Below, piece by piece: positions 8,122 through 20,187 of a stretch of DNA of 58,231 nucleotides (positions within the stretch are counted from its first letter, which is position 1; each line of letters begins with the position of its first letter). This stretch comes from Clostridia bacterium (GTDB taxonomy: Bacteria; Bacillota; Clostridia; Oscillospirales; CAG-272). The position numbers and the translations under genes are program-made. The stretch lies in the NCBI GenBank assembly GCA_017461765.1, contig JAFTXO010000038.1:1-58231 (forward strand), written 5' to 3'. The notes below the pieces were generated by a model. That model did not search any database, was not told the DNA's origin, and saw only the letters and a list, made by a program, of their open reading frames with translations.

Positions 8122-10725
8122 TTATTCCTCTGCTGAATTGTCGTTTACATCATTGTTTTGAGTAACTTCATTTTCACCGTTTACTTCACCGTCATGAGTG
8201 ATGATATTTTCACCGTCAGCCTCACCGATATTAGTCTCCGTCGACTCGCCGGTCTCCGATGACTCGCCGGCCGGTGGCTCGCTAGCGGCGAAGGTCATCT
8301 TAGCAACCTTGTCACCGTTACTGATCCTCATTACGCGTACACCCGACGCGCTTCTGTTGTATACGGGGACATCACTAACAGGAGTTCTTATAACCACTCC
8401 ATCCGCCGTGATCGCCAAAATGTCAAGCTCCTCGTCAACAGCGCCGATAGAGGCAAGCTTGCCCGTCTTTTCTGTCAGATTGTGTGCCTTGACACCGAAT
8501 ATACCGCGATTTCTCGGCTCGAAATCACTGAACTTGCTTCTCTTGCCGAAGCCGTTTTCCGTGATCGTAAGAAGATCCATACCCTCGTCAACGATAAGAG
8601 CTCCGCAAACGGAGTCGTCGCCTCTTAATTCAATACCTCTTACACCTCTTGCCGTTCTGCCGACAATGTTTACCTTGTCCTCGTTAAAGCGTACACCCTG
8701 ACCGTTTCTCGATGCAATAAGAATATCGCTATTGCCCTTTGTGTGTCCTACGAAGATAAGCTCGTCACCCTCGTCAAGATTTATGGCGATCTTACCGCCC
8801 TTGCGCTGATATTCGTATTCCTTAACGGCAGTACGCTTGATAACACCGTTTTTCGTTACCATTACGAGATATTCGTTCTCCTCGAAGGAGTCAAGTGCGA
8901 GCATAGCAGTTACCTTCTCGCCCTTTTCTATCTCGATTATGTTTATAAGGTTAGATCCCTTGGCAGTTCTTGAAGCCTCGGGAATTTTGTATACCTTTCT
9001 TACAAAGATCTTTCCGTTGTCTGTAAACATAAGAAGGTGAGAGTGGCTGTTTGCAACCAAAACGTTTTCAATAAAGTCCTCATCCTTCGTGCCCATGGCA
9101 ACAAGACCCTTGCCTCCGCGCTTTTGAGCCGAATACGTGTCGGCAGGTAAGCGCTTGATGTAGCCTGCATTCGTGAGCGTGATAACGCAATCGTGTCTTT
9201 CGATAAGATCCTCAATATCGATCTCTTCCTCACTGTCAAGGATCTGCGTTCTTCTTTCGTCAGCAAAGCGACGCTTGATCTCAAGCATCTCGTCCTTGAT
9301 AACACCCTTGATCTTCTCCTCGCTCGAAAGGATCTCGTTAAGCTCTGAAATAGTAGCAAAGAGCTTTGCTATTCTGTCCTCGATCTTCTGTCTTTCAAGA
9401 CCGGAAAGGCGACCCAGTGTCATTTCAACGATAGCCTGCGCCTGCTCCTCGGAGAGTAAAAATCTTTCCTTAAGTCTTTCCTTTGCAAGCGGTGTGCTCT
9501 CGGATGCGCGGATTATTGAAATTACCTCGTCGATATTGTCGATAGCCGTCTTGTAGCCCTCATAAATATGAAGCTCTGCCTCGGCTCTCGCCTTTTCAAA
9601 GCGGCATCTTCTCGTGATTACATCCTCTTGGAATACGATATAGTGACGGAGCATATCCTTAAGACCGAGCGTTTTCGGCTCTCCGTTTACAAGCGCGAGC
9701 ATATTTACCGCACACGTATCCTGAAGCTGTGTGTTTTTGTAAAGCTGGTTAAGTATTATCTGAGCATTCGCATCACGCTTGTACTCAACGACGATTCTCA
9801 TGCCTCCGCGTCCGCTCTCGTCGCGGATGTCGGTAATTCCCTCGATTCTCTTGTCCTTAACAAGATCAGCCATGCTCTTAACGAGCATTGATTTATTCAC
9901 CATATATGGAATTTCGGTGATTATTATCCTTCTCTTGTCTTCCTCAATCTTAGCCTTCGAGCGAACCTGAACACGTCCTCTGCCCGTTGTATAGGCATCG
10001 ATTATTCCTTTCTTGCCGTAGATCGTTGCGTAGGTCGGAAAATCCGGGCCTTTTATATACTCCATGAGATCTTCAACCGTGCAATCAGGATTGTCCATCA
10101 AATATACAGTTCCGTCAATAACCTCTCCGAGATTGTGAGGCGGCACGTTGGTCGCCATACCAACCGCGATACCGACGCTTCCGTTTACCAAAAGGTTCGG
10201 AAAGCGCGAGGGAAGCACCGTCGGCTCTTTTCTCGTATTATCGAAGTTCGGAACGAGATCTACAACGTCCTTTTCAATATCGGACATAAGCTCGTTTGCG
10301 AGCTTTGACATTCTTGCCTCTGTATAACGGTAAGCCGCAGCGCCGTCGCCGTCGACGTTACCGAAGTTACCGTGTCCCTCTACCAAGGGATAACGGAGTG
10401 AGAAGGGCTGAGCCATTCTTACCATCGTTCCGTATACGCTCTGGTCGCCGTGAGGATGGTATCTACCAAGCACGTTACCGACTGTAGTTGCCGATTTTCT
10501 AAACGGCTTATCAGACGTTAAGTGATCCTCGTACATAGCGTACATAACGCGTCTTTGACCCGGCTTCATACCGTCTCTTACATCAGGGAGCGCACGGGAT
10601 ACTATAACGCTCATCGAATATTCCAAGAACGCTTCGGGCACTCTTGATTCGATATTTCTGCCGACGATCATCTGTTCGACGTTTTCATAGTCGAGATCGT
10701 CGTGATTATAACTTTTTTCACTCAT
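8122..10725 (-). CDS. gyrA: DNA gyrase subunit A
   Basis: This 867-residue type IIA topoisomerase subunit cleaves and rejoins DNA. The catalytic tyrosine lies in AAAYRYTEARMSK (near residue 120) and the C-terminal wrapping domain has the GyrA box QKRGGKG, which separates it from ParC. An acidic, Asn/Glu-rich tail of about 45 residues ends the protein. It follows gyrB by 18 bases. Confidence 0.98.
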   Translation of the reverse strand: MSEKSYNHDDLDYENVEQMIVGRNIESRVPEAFLEYSMSVIVSRALPDVRDGMKPGQRRVMYAMYEDHLTSDKPFRKSATTVGNVLGRYHPHGDQSVYGTMVRMAQPFSLRYPLVEGHGNFGNVDGDGAAAYRYTEARMSKLANELMSDIEKDVVDLVPNFDNTRKEPTVLPSRFPNLLVNGSVGIAVGMATNVPPHNLGEVIDGTVYLMDNPDCTVEDLMEYIKGPDFPTYATIYGKKGIIDAYTTGRGRVQVRSKAKIEEDKRRIIITEIPYMVNKSMLVKSMADLVKDKRIEGITDIRDESGRGGMRIVVEYKRDANAQIILNQLYKNTQLQDTCAVNMLALVNGEPKTLGLKDMLRHYIVFQEDVITRRCRFEKARAEAELHIYEGYKTAIDNIDEVISIIRASESTPLAKERLKERFLLSEEQAQAIVEMTLGRLSGLERQKIEDRIAKLFATISELNEILSSEEKIKGVIKDEMLEIKRRFADERRTQILDSEEEIDIEDLIERHDCVITLTNAGYIKRLPADTYSAQKRGGKGLVAMGTKDEDFIENVLVANSHSHLLMFTDNGKIFVRKVYKIPEASRTAKGSNLINIIEIEKGEKVTAMLALDSFEENEYLVMVTKNGVIKRTAVKEYEYQRKGGKIAINLDEGDELIFVGHTKGNSDILIASRNGQGVRFNEDKVNIVGRTARGVRGIELRGDDSVCGALIVDEGMDLLTITENGFGKRSKFSDFEPRNRGIFGVKAHNLTEKTGKLASIGAVDEELDILAITADGVVIRTPVSDVPVYNRSASGVRVMRISNGDKVAKMTFAASEPPAGESSETGESTETNIGEADGENIITHDGEVNGENEVTQNNDVNDNSAEE

Positions 10726-10743
10726 CTTTGTCGCTCCTTAATT

Positions 10744-13445
<2,702 letters not shown>

Positions 13446-13453
13446 GGGCGTCA

Positions 13454-13705
13454 TTAGCCAGCAGGGGCGTCCCTGCTGCCGCCACAGATTATTGCGACGT
13501 TAAGCGGTGATAGATAGACCTTTTTATCACGCATTATAACGAGCGATCTCGGAATATCATAGCCGAGCAGCTCCACGCGTTTTTCCTTCTGCGCCTTGTT
13601 AAGATATTTTCTCGTATGAACCGATACCGTCGCAGAGTCAAGATCCATCACAGCCTCGATATCGCATTTGCGAACCGTTTTTCCGTTTCCTATGTGTATA
13701 TACAT
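13454..13705 (-). CDS. remB: DUF370 family extracellular matrix regulator RemB (YaaB)
   Basis: This 83-residue protein belongs to DUF370 (RemA/RemB). It contains MYIHIGNGK, IEAVMDLD and a conserved 'RSLVIMRDKKVYLSPLN' segment. Its position between recF and gyrB is the same as yaaB/remB in Bacillus subtilis. It starts 1 base after recF ends. The last nine residues (GGSRDAPAG) are encoded inside an intergenic hairpin, CAGCAGGG-gcg-TCCCTGCTG, so the natural C-terminus appears to have been extended by a repeat. Confidence 0.85.
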   Translation of the reverse strand: MYIHIGNGKTVRKCDIEAVMDLDSATVSVHTRKYLNKAQKEKRVELLGYDIPRSLVIMRDKKVYLSPLNVAIICGGSRDAPAG

Positions 13706-13706
13706 C

Positions 13707-14873
13707 TTATTCCTCGGTAATTTCGTCCTTATCCTCGCTCGCTGCTGTATCCTCGGCTGTATCGATCTGATGCTCGCTCACTCTTCCATCCTTTATAAAG
13801 ATATAGTCAGCCTCGGCATTTTCAAACACAAGCGGCTCGCAAGAGGTGATTATCACCTGTCTGTTATTTATATTTGATAAAACGTATCTTCTTCTGTTTA
13901 TGTCAAGCTCACTCAAAACGTCATCAAAAAGGAACACGGGATATTCTCCGCTGCTTTCGCGGCTGATCTCTCCCTCTGCCATCTTCATCGCAAGCGCAAG
14001 CGATCTTTGCTGACCCTGTGATGCGTAAAAGCGCGCGTCCTTACCGTTTATCTCTATCTTAAGATCATCCTTGTGTATTCCGAAAAGCGTCGCTCCGTAT
14101 CTGACCTCTCGCTCGTAATTCTCGCTTAAAAGCGTTTGGTACTTGTTTTTGAGCCTTTCTCTGCTTTCAAAGTCATCTTTATCGGCACAGGTGTCGTAAG
14201 TGATTTTTGGCACTTCCTTGCCGTTCGTCATCTGTTCAAAAATGATCTTTACCCAATAGTCGAGCTTTTTTACATACTCGCTCCTTACGTCGGCAATATC
14301 CGCATTGAGCGAAGCAAGCTCCGAGGAATATATATCTATCATTGAGCGGTACTGTTCTCTTTCCTCGTCGCTCATTTTCAAAATCGCATTTCTGTTTGCT
14401 AAAACGCTGTTATAGCGCGACATCATCTTTATATATATCGGCTTAAGCTGAGATATCGCCACGTCTAAAAAGTTCCGCCTTACCGACGCTGAATCACTCA
14501 CGATCCCCAAGTGAGACGGGCAAAACAAAACTGCCCGAAACTCGCCTATTATATCTGCTGTGCGCTCCGATTTTACTCCGTTTTTATAAAACCTCTTTGT
14601 TGCGCTTTTCGATATCTCTACGCCCAGAGTGCTTTTTTGCCTTTTCTTTTCGTACTCAATCTTTGAGTAAGCGATATTTTTACCAAACTGAATTATTTCC
14701 TTATCCTTGAACGCGCGAAAGCTTTTTCCTCTGGCGAATATATATATCGCTTCAAGAATGTTTGTCTTGCCCTGCGCGTTTTCTCCGTAGATAACATTTA
14801 CCGTCGGAGAAAATTTTATTATTTCGCTCTCTACGTTGCGAAACGAAGAAAGCTCACAGCTTTTTATTATCAT
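13707..14873 (-). CDS. recF: DNA replication and repair protein RecF
   Basis: This 388-residue SMC-like ATPase loads RecA at gaps. It has Walker A YGENAQGKTN, the ABC signature region QGQQRSLALAMKMAE, and Walker B FLFDDVLSELD. The start shares one base with the dnaN stop, and the stop is adjacent to remB, so dnaN-recF-remB form one unit. The small S4-domain gene yaaA/rlbA usual between dnaN and recF in Bacillus is missing. The C-terminal 30 residues are acidic and unlike other RecF proteins. Confidence 0.96.
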   Translation of the reverse strand: MIIKSCELSSFRNVESEIIKFSPTVNVIYGENAQGKTNILEAIYIFARGKSFRAFKDKEIIQFGKNIAYSKIEYEKKRQKSTLGVEISKSATKRFYKNGVKSERTADIIGEFRAVLFCPSHLGIVSDSASVRRNFLDVAISQLKPIYIKMMSRYNSVLANRNAILKMSDEEREQYRSMIDIYSSELASLNADIADVRSEYVKKLDYWVKIIFEQMTNGKEVPKITYDTCADKDDFESRERLKNKYQTLLSENYEREVRYGATLFGIHKDDLKIEINGKDARFYASQGQQRSLALAMKMAEGEISRESSGEYPVFLFDDVLSELDINRRRYVLSNINNRQVIITSCEPLVFENAEADYIFIKDGRVSEHQIDTAEDTAASEDKDEITEE

Positions 14874-16024
14874 CAGTTATTCATTCTTATAGGCATTACA
14901 AAGTAGGTATATTTTCCGTCCTCTGTGTTCTGCGGCTCTATAAGAACTCCCAAAAGCGGATTTTTAAACGACATTATCGTATCGCAATCGTCGCAAACTC
15001 TGAGCGCGTCAAGCATAAATCTGCAATTGAAGCCGATAACGATCGACGAATCGGGATCCTCCTTCTCGATATCGATCTCGTCAAACACGTTTCCGTTTGA
15101 GGATACTGTCGATACGAGCAATTTATCGTCTACTGTGAATTTTACGTAAGAGCGTATGCTTCCAGCCAAGCGATCCTCTACGATAAGTGAGCTTCTTTCA
15201 AGCGCGCCGAGAAGCTCGCCTGAATTTAATTTTATTCTTACGCTGTGCGAGGTGGGAAGAAGTCTTGTATAATCGAAGTACTGAGCGTCAATCGTCTTTG
15301 TATAGAGCGATATCTCGCCTATTTTGAACATGAGGTATCTTCTCATTATTCTTACTTCCATTATATCGTCAGTATCCTTGGCAAGCTTTAAAAGATCGTT
15401 CAGTGTCTTGCCGGGTACTATGAATTTATGGTTGAGCACGCTGCCGTCCTTGTTTCTGTTTTCAAGCTCGATGTTCTTTTCGCACATCGCAAGACGGTTA
15501 CTGTCACAGGCTACTATTGTGAGCTTTGTATTCGTTACCTCAAAGTATGCGCCGTTAAATACAGGTCTTGTATCGTTTTGGGCTACCGAAAAAGCTACTC
15601 TGTTTACGAATTTACGGAACATAGCCTGTGTTATATAAAAGCCTCTTTCACCGATTATCTCGGGAAGCTCGGGAAAGTCCTTTCCGGGAAGAGCCTTGAT
15701 CTCAAAATACGAGCTCGGGCCCGATTCGATAGTCGCCTTGAAGTTATCGTCAACGGTGACCTTTATATCTCCTGAGGGCATTACCTTGATTATCTGCAAA
15801 AATTTATTTGCGTTGAGTATTACGTTGCCTTCCTCGATAACCGTGCACTTTACTCCCGTTCTTATTCCTTTTTCAAGGTCGAAGGTTTCAATAGTACAGC
15901 TTCCGTCCTCTGTACATATAAGATGCACGCCCTCTATGCTTGGCATAGTATTTTTTCCCGCTACCGTGAACATAGCAGGCATCAGCGCGTTAAGTATTAT
16001 ATCTTTGTCGAATATTACTATCAT
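14873..16024 (-). CDS. dnaN: DNA polymerase III beta sliding clamp
   Basis: This 383-residue clamp has three clamp domains. NTKLTIVACDSNRLAM marks domain 2 and the C-terminus ends with TYFVMPIRMNN, the usual 'PIR' ending near the protein-binding pocket. AGAGGAC precedes the ATG. It is next to dnaA across 1 kb of repeat-rich DNA. Confidence 0.97.
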   Translation of the reverse strand: MIVIFDKDIILNALMPAMFTVAGKNTMPSIEGVHLICTEDGSCTIETFDLEKGIRTGVKCTVIEEGNVILNANKFLQIIKVMPSGDIKVTVDDNFKATIESGPSSYFEIKALPGKDFPELPEIIGERGFYITQAMFRKFVNRVAFSVAQNDTRPVFNGAYFEVTNTKLTIVACDSNRLAMCEKNIELENRNKDGSVLNHKFIVPGKTLNDLLKLAKDTDDIMEVRIMRRYLMFKIGEISLYTKTIDAQYFDYTRLLPTSHSVRIKLNSGELLGALERSSLIVEDRLAGSIRSYVKFTVDDKLLVSTVSSNGNVFDEIDIEKEDPDSSIVIGFNCRFMLDALRVCDDCDTIMSFKNPLLGVLIEPQNTEDGKYTYFVMPIRMNN

Positions 16025-16081
16025 TTTTTATGTCCTCTTTTTATATTATTATATCTGGGCAGGGAAGCCCCTGCTGGCTAC

Positions 16082-16945
16082 AGGGCAGCCCCTGTTGGCT
16101 AATAGCTTTACTTTATGTTGTTTGTTTTAATTTTATAGATACTCTTTCTATTGAGGTCTATTTTTTCTTTATTGTCAAAGTAATAGGGGAAGCATATGAC
16201 GCTTAACCTTTTCACTCTTCACTATTACCTATTACCTAAATTTCGCGGGGGCAGGCACGCGCCTGCAGGCTAATAGCCTTACTTTATATCGTTTATTTTA
16301 ATTTTATAGATACTCTTTCTATTGAGGTCTCATTCCACTAACTTCCTTTTGGCGCTACACGGTCGTGTGTAAGTGTTAAATTTATACTGCACATGACCGA
16401 ATCAATCGATCAAACGCGTGGCGTTTGTCCGCCGCATTTTCTTACTAATTCTTTTTTTAATAAATTAAATATCAATTATCAGCAGAAGTAAAAGAAGTAG
16501 GTAAGAGGCTTAATAGTGGATAACTTTTTTTAAGCCGTTTATTTAGGGGATTTTGAAGATTTTTTTGTTCACTTTTCGAGTGTTGAAAAAGTGTGGATAA
16601 TTTAGAGCGCTATGTGAAAAATAAATTTTATTTTTTGAAATTTTGTTTTCAACTTTATTTTAACTGTTGATAAAGATGTGTGGAAAAGTTCATTCAAAAG
16701 CGCTCAAAACGCCCTGTTTTCCGAGAAATTTTTTTCAACATTAAGGTGTTGAAAACTTTTGCAGGGGAGCCCCTGCCGGCTGCAGGCACGCGCCTGCAGG
16801 CTAATAGCCTTACTTTATATCGTTTATTTTAATTTTTTAGATACTCTTTCTATTGAAGTCTATTTTTTCTTTATTGTCAAAGTAATGGGGTGAGCATATG
16901 ACGCTTAACCTTTTCACTCTTCACTATTACCTATTACCTAAATCT
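16082..16945. repeat. Long direct repeats in the dnaN-dnaA intergenic region
   Basis: A block of about 150 bases occurs at about 16096-16245 and again at 16790-16944. It includes TAGATACTCTTTCTATTGA, TTCTTTATTGTCAAAGTAAT, AGCATATGACGCTTAACC and the TTCACTC heptamers. A partial copy lies at 16253-16330. Each copy is preceded by a small hairpin with a changed stem: GGGCAG..CCCTG or GCAGGCA-cg-CGCCTGC. The repeats bracket the DnaA-box region. They could recombine with each other. Confidence 0.75.
16515..16755 (-). other. DnaA-box cluster (origin element or dnaA autoregulation)
   Basis: Read on the minus strand, there is a perfect TTATCCACA (16592-16600). One-mismatch copies TTATCCACT (16515-16523), TTATCAACA (16665-16673) and TTTTCCACA (16679-16687) share its orientation. 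Weaker TTTTCAACA-like sites lie at 16581-16589 and 16747-16755. The surrounding 240 bases are very AT-rich. Such clusters occur in the dnaA-dnaN interval of Bacillota origins. Confidence 0.75.
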
Positions 16946-17054
16946 TGAGGGGCAAAGTAACCTAAATAATTTTTTTATCTACATTCGGGGGCGTTATATG
17001 TCCGCGGCGACTCCGCCGCTTCGGGGGCGTCATTATCCTCCGGACGTTGTCCGG

Positions 17055-18443
17055 TTATTGAAGGCTTCTTATAAGATCATTTATTTCGTAAGCGAAGCTT
17101 GTGTCGTTCTGCATTTCCTGCTTAACTACACTCTCACTTGAAACTATCGTCGTCCTGTCGCGATTAAGAGCCTTGCCTATCTGAGCCTGAGATAGCGACG
17201 TTATCGTTCTCGCAATATAAACGCAAACGTGACGCGCCATCGCGATCTCCTTGTTCCTCTTCGACGAAAGAATGTCCTCTTTCGTGATGTTGTACTTCTG
17301 AGAAACCGCAGTGATTATCTCGCCCATTTTTTCGTTGTCGGACTCCTTCACCTGAACAAATTCCTTGACCGAGTTGCGAACGCGCTCAAAATCGAGCCCT
17401 ACGTCCTCTAAAAGCTGAAGCGCGCCAAGCTTCTTTATAACTCCCTCAAGCTGACGGATCGAAGAATTTATATTTTCCGCAAGATAAGTCAGCGACTGAT
17501 TTGAAAGCGAAAGATTGAACTGCTGTGATTTCTGCTTAAGGATCGCCAAACGAAGATCGTAATCGGGAAGCGATATGTCAGCAAGTAAGCCCGATAAAAA
17601 TCTCGTCCTTAATCTTTCCTCAAGAGTCTTTATCTCGTTCGGCGGACGGTCAGAGGTCAAAATAATCTGCTTGTGCTCCTCATATACCGCGTTAAAGGTG
17701 TTGAAAAGCTCCTCTTGAGTCGAGATCCTTCCCGCAACGAAATGTATGTCGTCGATAAGAAGAACGTCTACCTTTCTGTATTTGTCTCTGAATTGACCCG
17801 TCGTTTTCTTTTGAATTGCGTCAATGAGCTGATTTGTAAATTCCTCACCCTTGACGTAGATTATTTTTTTGTCGGGAAATCTTTTTGAGATCTGGTTCGT
17901 TATAGCGTAAAGTAAATGCGTCTTTCCAACACCGCTCGGTCCGTAAATAAAGAGAGGATTGTAAAGATTGCTTGCTATAACCTTCGGATCGTTGTAGTTT
18001 TTGTCGGCAACGGCTGTCGCTACCGCGTAAGCGAATTTATTCGACTCGCCAACAACGAAGTTTTCAAAGGTGAATTCCGTTTTGTAGTTCGCGGGCATAA
18101 CGACATCCTCAACCTCGTCAATGTTCGTTTCACCCTTCTCTATCTTTTCAAAGATCTCGACGTTCTGGTGAGAAAGATCAGCTTCCTTGTGCTCGGACGA
18201 GTAAATAAGAACCTTCGGCGTAAAGCCCACGATCTGAGCAATATTCTGAGCGATCTCCTCGCGGAAGTTTGATAAAATTATATCTCGTTTTATATCTGTC
18301 GTAGTTGAGAAAACAGCCTCGTCCGTGGTAAGAGATATAAGCTTCATATCGCTGAACCAAAGGTTAACAGCAGTATCAGGCCTGTCCTTTCCGAGAAGAA
18401 CGAGCATATATTCCCAAATAGAATCAAGATTGTTAATATCCAT
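17055..18443 (-). CDS. dnaA: Chromosomal replication initiator protein DnaA
   Basis: This 462-residue AAA+ initiator has N-terminal domain I (WEYMLVLLGKDRPDTAVNLWF), Walker A GPSGVGKTHL, Walker B VDVLLIDDIHF, sensor motifs, and the C-terminal DnaA-box-binding helix-turn-helix with GKALNRDRTTIVSS. ATG 18443 is preferred because AGGAG lies 7-8 bases upstream. A longer frame back to 18491 gives a poor N-terminus. The start of the gene lies behind a consensus promoter at 18560-18588. Confidence 0.97.
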   Translation of the reverse strand: MDINNLDSIWEYMLVLLGKDRPDTAVNLWFSDMKLISLTTDEAVFSTTTDIKRDIILSNFREEIAQNIAQIVGFTPKVLIYSSEHKEADLSHQNVEIFEKIEKGETNIDEVEDVVMPANYKTEFTFENFVVGESNKFAYAVATAVADKNYNDPKVIASNLYNPLFIYGPSGVGKTHLLYAITNQISKRFPDKKIIYVKGEEFTNQLIDAIQKKTTGQFRDKYRKVDVLLIDDIHFVAGRISTQEELFNTFNAVYEEHKQIILTSDRPPNEIKTLEERLRTRFLSGLLADISLPDYDLRLAILKQKSQQFNLSLSNQSLTYLAENINSSIRQLEGVIKKLGALQLLEDVGLDFERVRNSVKEFVQVKESDNEKMGEIITAVSQKYNITKEDILSSKRNKEIAMARHVCVYIARTITSLSQAQIGKALNRDRTTIVSSESVVKQEMQNDTSFAYEINDLIRSLQ

Positions 18444-18559
18444 AAATAACTCCTGTATATCGCGTACGCGTGCGCGATAAAAATATACCACAAATTTCTT
18501 TGTGGAGAGTCAGGGCGTAAAAAGGTAACACTACACCCACTATATACTATACTAATATA

Positions 18560-18588
18560 ATTATAATATATAATAATAATAAAGTCAA
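18560..18588 (-). promoter_or_regulatory. dnaA promoter
   Basis: On the minus strand, TTGACT (18588-18583), a 17-base spacer and TATAAT (18565-18560) precede dnaA by about 115 bases. It is a near-consensus vegetative sigma promoter. Confidence 0.8.
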
Positions 18589-18710
18589 GTAAAAAAGCAA
18601 AAAAACGCTCAAATTTTCCGCTTTGGCTATCAAAATACGAATAAATTTTCAAAAACAATGAAAATGTCACAAAAATTTTACATTTAACTCCCGCTCTCCA
18701 CCCAAAAAAC

Positions 18711-18734
18711 AAAAAAGAGCCGAAGCTCTTTTTT
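18711..18734 (-). terminator. Terminator of the polysaccharide operon
   Basis: AAAAAAGAGC-cgaa-GCTCTTTTTT is a perfect dyad 10 bases after the last stop of the operon. It isolates dnaA from readthrough. Confidence 0.85.
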
Positions 18735-18743
18735 AAGATACAT

Positions 18744-19405
18744 TTATTTATAATTCCAATAAGAAGCTCCTATAAATTCAGCCATTTTCAAATCATCTTC
18801 TGTGTTTATATCAACAGCTTCAAATTTATTTACTAAGCAAATATAAGGCTTTGCGCCAATTCTGCATTTGAATTTTTTAAGAGAATCATTTGAAATTCCG
18901 TAAAGACCTGTCGTTTCTTCTATAACAGGCTGCATATCTTGACTTCTTGGCAAAACAGCAGGGCGATAATTTACCGGTATGTTTGAGTACCAGAAGAAGC
19001 CGTGCTCAGCAAGAGCAGTAAAAGTAGAATCAAATTCAGTACTTTCTGTAAGAGTTCTTACTGCATTTGAAATAGATGAGGGTTGTAAAAAAGGGGCTGT
19101 TGCAAAAAGCTGAAAATAATAATCATAGTTGGGAAACTTTCATAGTGATAATTGAGCAAATCATTTCCGTTTGCAGAATTTTTTGCAAGATCGGATTTTC
19201 TTTCGATCCATTGAATTCCTATTTTTTCGCAATAGATTTTTACATCGTCACTATTTGTGTCAACATATATTGCATCAAAGCAATTTGCTTCTATTGCATG
19301 ATCAATAATATATTGGTATAAGGGTTTACCACATAAAATTCTGAAATTTTTACCCGGAACTCTTTCAGAATTTAATTTTACAGGAATAAAGCATGCTATT
19401 TTCAT
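18744..19405 (-). pseudogene. CMP-sugar synthetase (NeuA-like cytidylyltransferase), frameshifted
   Basis: The first part encodes MKIACFIPVKLNSERVPGKNF, the nucleotide-binding start of acylneuraminate/KDO cytidylyltransferases, up to HYESFP. A shift of one base at about 19130-19140 (at a CCC run of the coding strand) is needed to continue as NYDYYFQLFATAPFLQP through LPRSQDMQPVIEETTGLYGI to the stop at 18744. Restored, the protein would be about 220 residues, normal for NeuA. It would activate a sialic-acid-like or other acidic sugar with CTP. Either a real recent inactivation or a sequencing error. Confidence 0.8.
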
Positions 19406-20187
19406 AGTGAATTCTCCTTTGGTTGTATTATATCTTCTAAATTAACTCTTGGAAAGACTTCAAGCCTGCCGCCTCTTGTGGCATTAAAAATTTTTAGTGA
19501 ATATTTATCTAAAACAGATGAATAGTTTTCAAAGCAATCTATCATAGATAAAGCTTGTACATTTGTCGGCTTGAATTTATAATCAACGCTTGCAATATTT
19601 GAATGAAGATTTCCTTCATAATTGCAATCTTGCCCTAATAAATAGATTTCGCTAAAGCCCATATAAATAGCTAATTGAATTATTGAAAAAACAACACTCG
19701 GACCATCATTAAAATATCTTTTTATATTTTTTGAAGGAAAAAGCTTATTTTTAAAATTTTTTGAATTTAGGCAAAAACGGTATTTTATAATATTTAAGGA
19801 AAAATGACAAACATTTTTATTTTTATCATCAAGTCCTTTTCTATAAAAAATTTTTTGAAAATATTTCTCTTTAACTAAGTCTTTACATGATTCAAAAACT
19901 CCGGGGTCTGTTATAGTATAATATGTAGGACGCCAATCTGTTTTATCGAATGATTTTATAATAGAATTCATACTAAAACAGATCTCTCCTTTTAGCATTT
20001 TTAAATCTTCTATTTTTAAGCTTGGACCTGTAGCAACAATAAAGCATCTTTGTCCTTTGTGTTTTTTTCTGTATAAGGATAATTCTTTATCATGCTTTAA
20101 AAAAGGAAATTTTATAAGAAGCGAAATAAAAAATAAAAATTTATGACAATATCTTATTAAAAAATTATTTTTAAAATTTTTTTTCAT
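19402..20187 (-). CDS. DUF115/CST-I-type glycosyltransferase (possible sialyltransferase)
   Basis: This 261-residue protein has CFIVATGPSLKIEDL followed by CFSMNSI and later GFSEIYLLGQDCNYEG. That pattern is shared by DUF115 proteins and family 42 sialyltransferases (GxGPSL ... N ... GxD). Next to a CMP-sugar synthetase, transfer of a CMP-activated acidic sugar onto the repeat unit is the simplest reading. The start overlaps the flippase stop and the end overlaps the cytidylyltransferase start by 4 bases each. The exact sugar is unknown. Confidence 0.65.
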   Translation of the reverse strand: MKKNFKNNFLIRYCHKFLFFISLLIKFPFLKHDKELSLYRKKHKGQRCFIVATGPSLKIEDLKMLKGEICFSMNSIIKSFDKTDWRPTYYTITDPGVFESCKDLVKEKYFQKIFYRKGLDDKNKNVCHFSLNIIKYRFCLNSKNFKNKLFPSKNIKRYFNDGPSVVFSIIQLAIYMGFSEIYLLGQDCNYEGNLHSNIASVDYKFKPTNVQALSMIDCFENYSSVLDKYSLKIFNATRGGRLEVFPRVNLEDIIQPKENSL

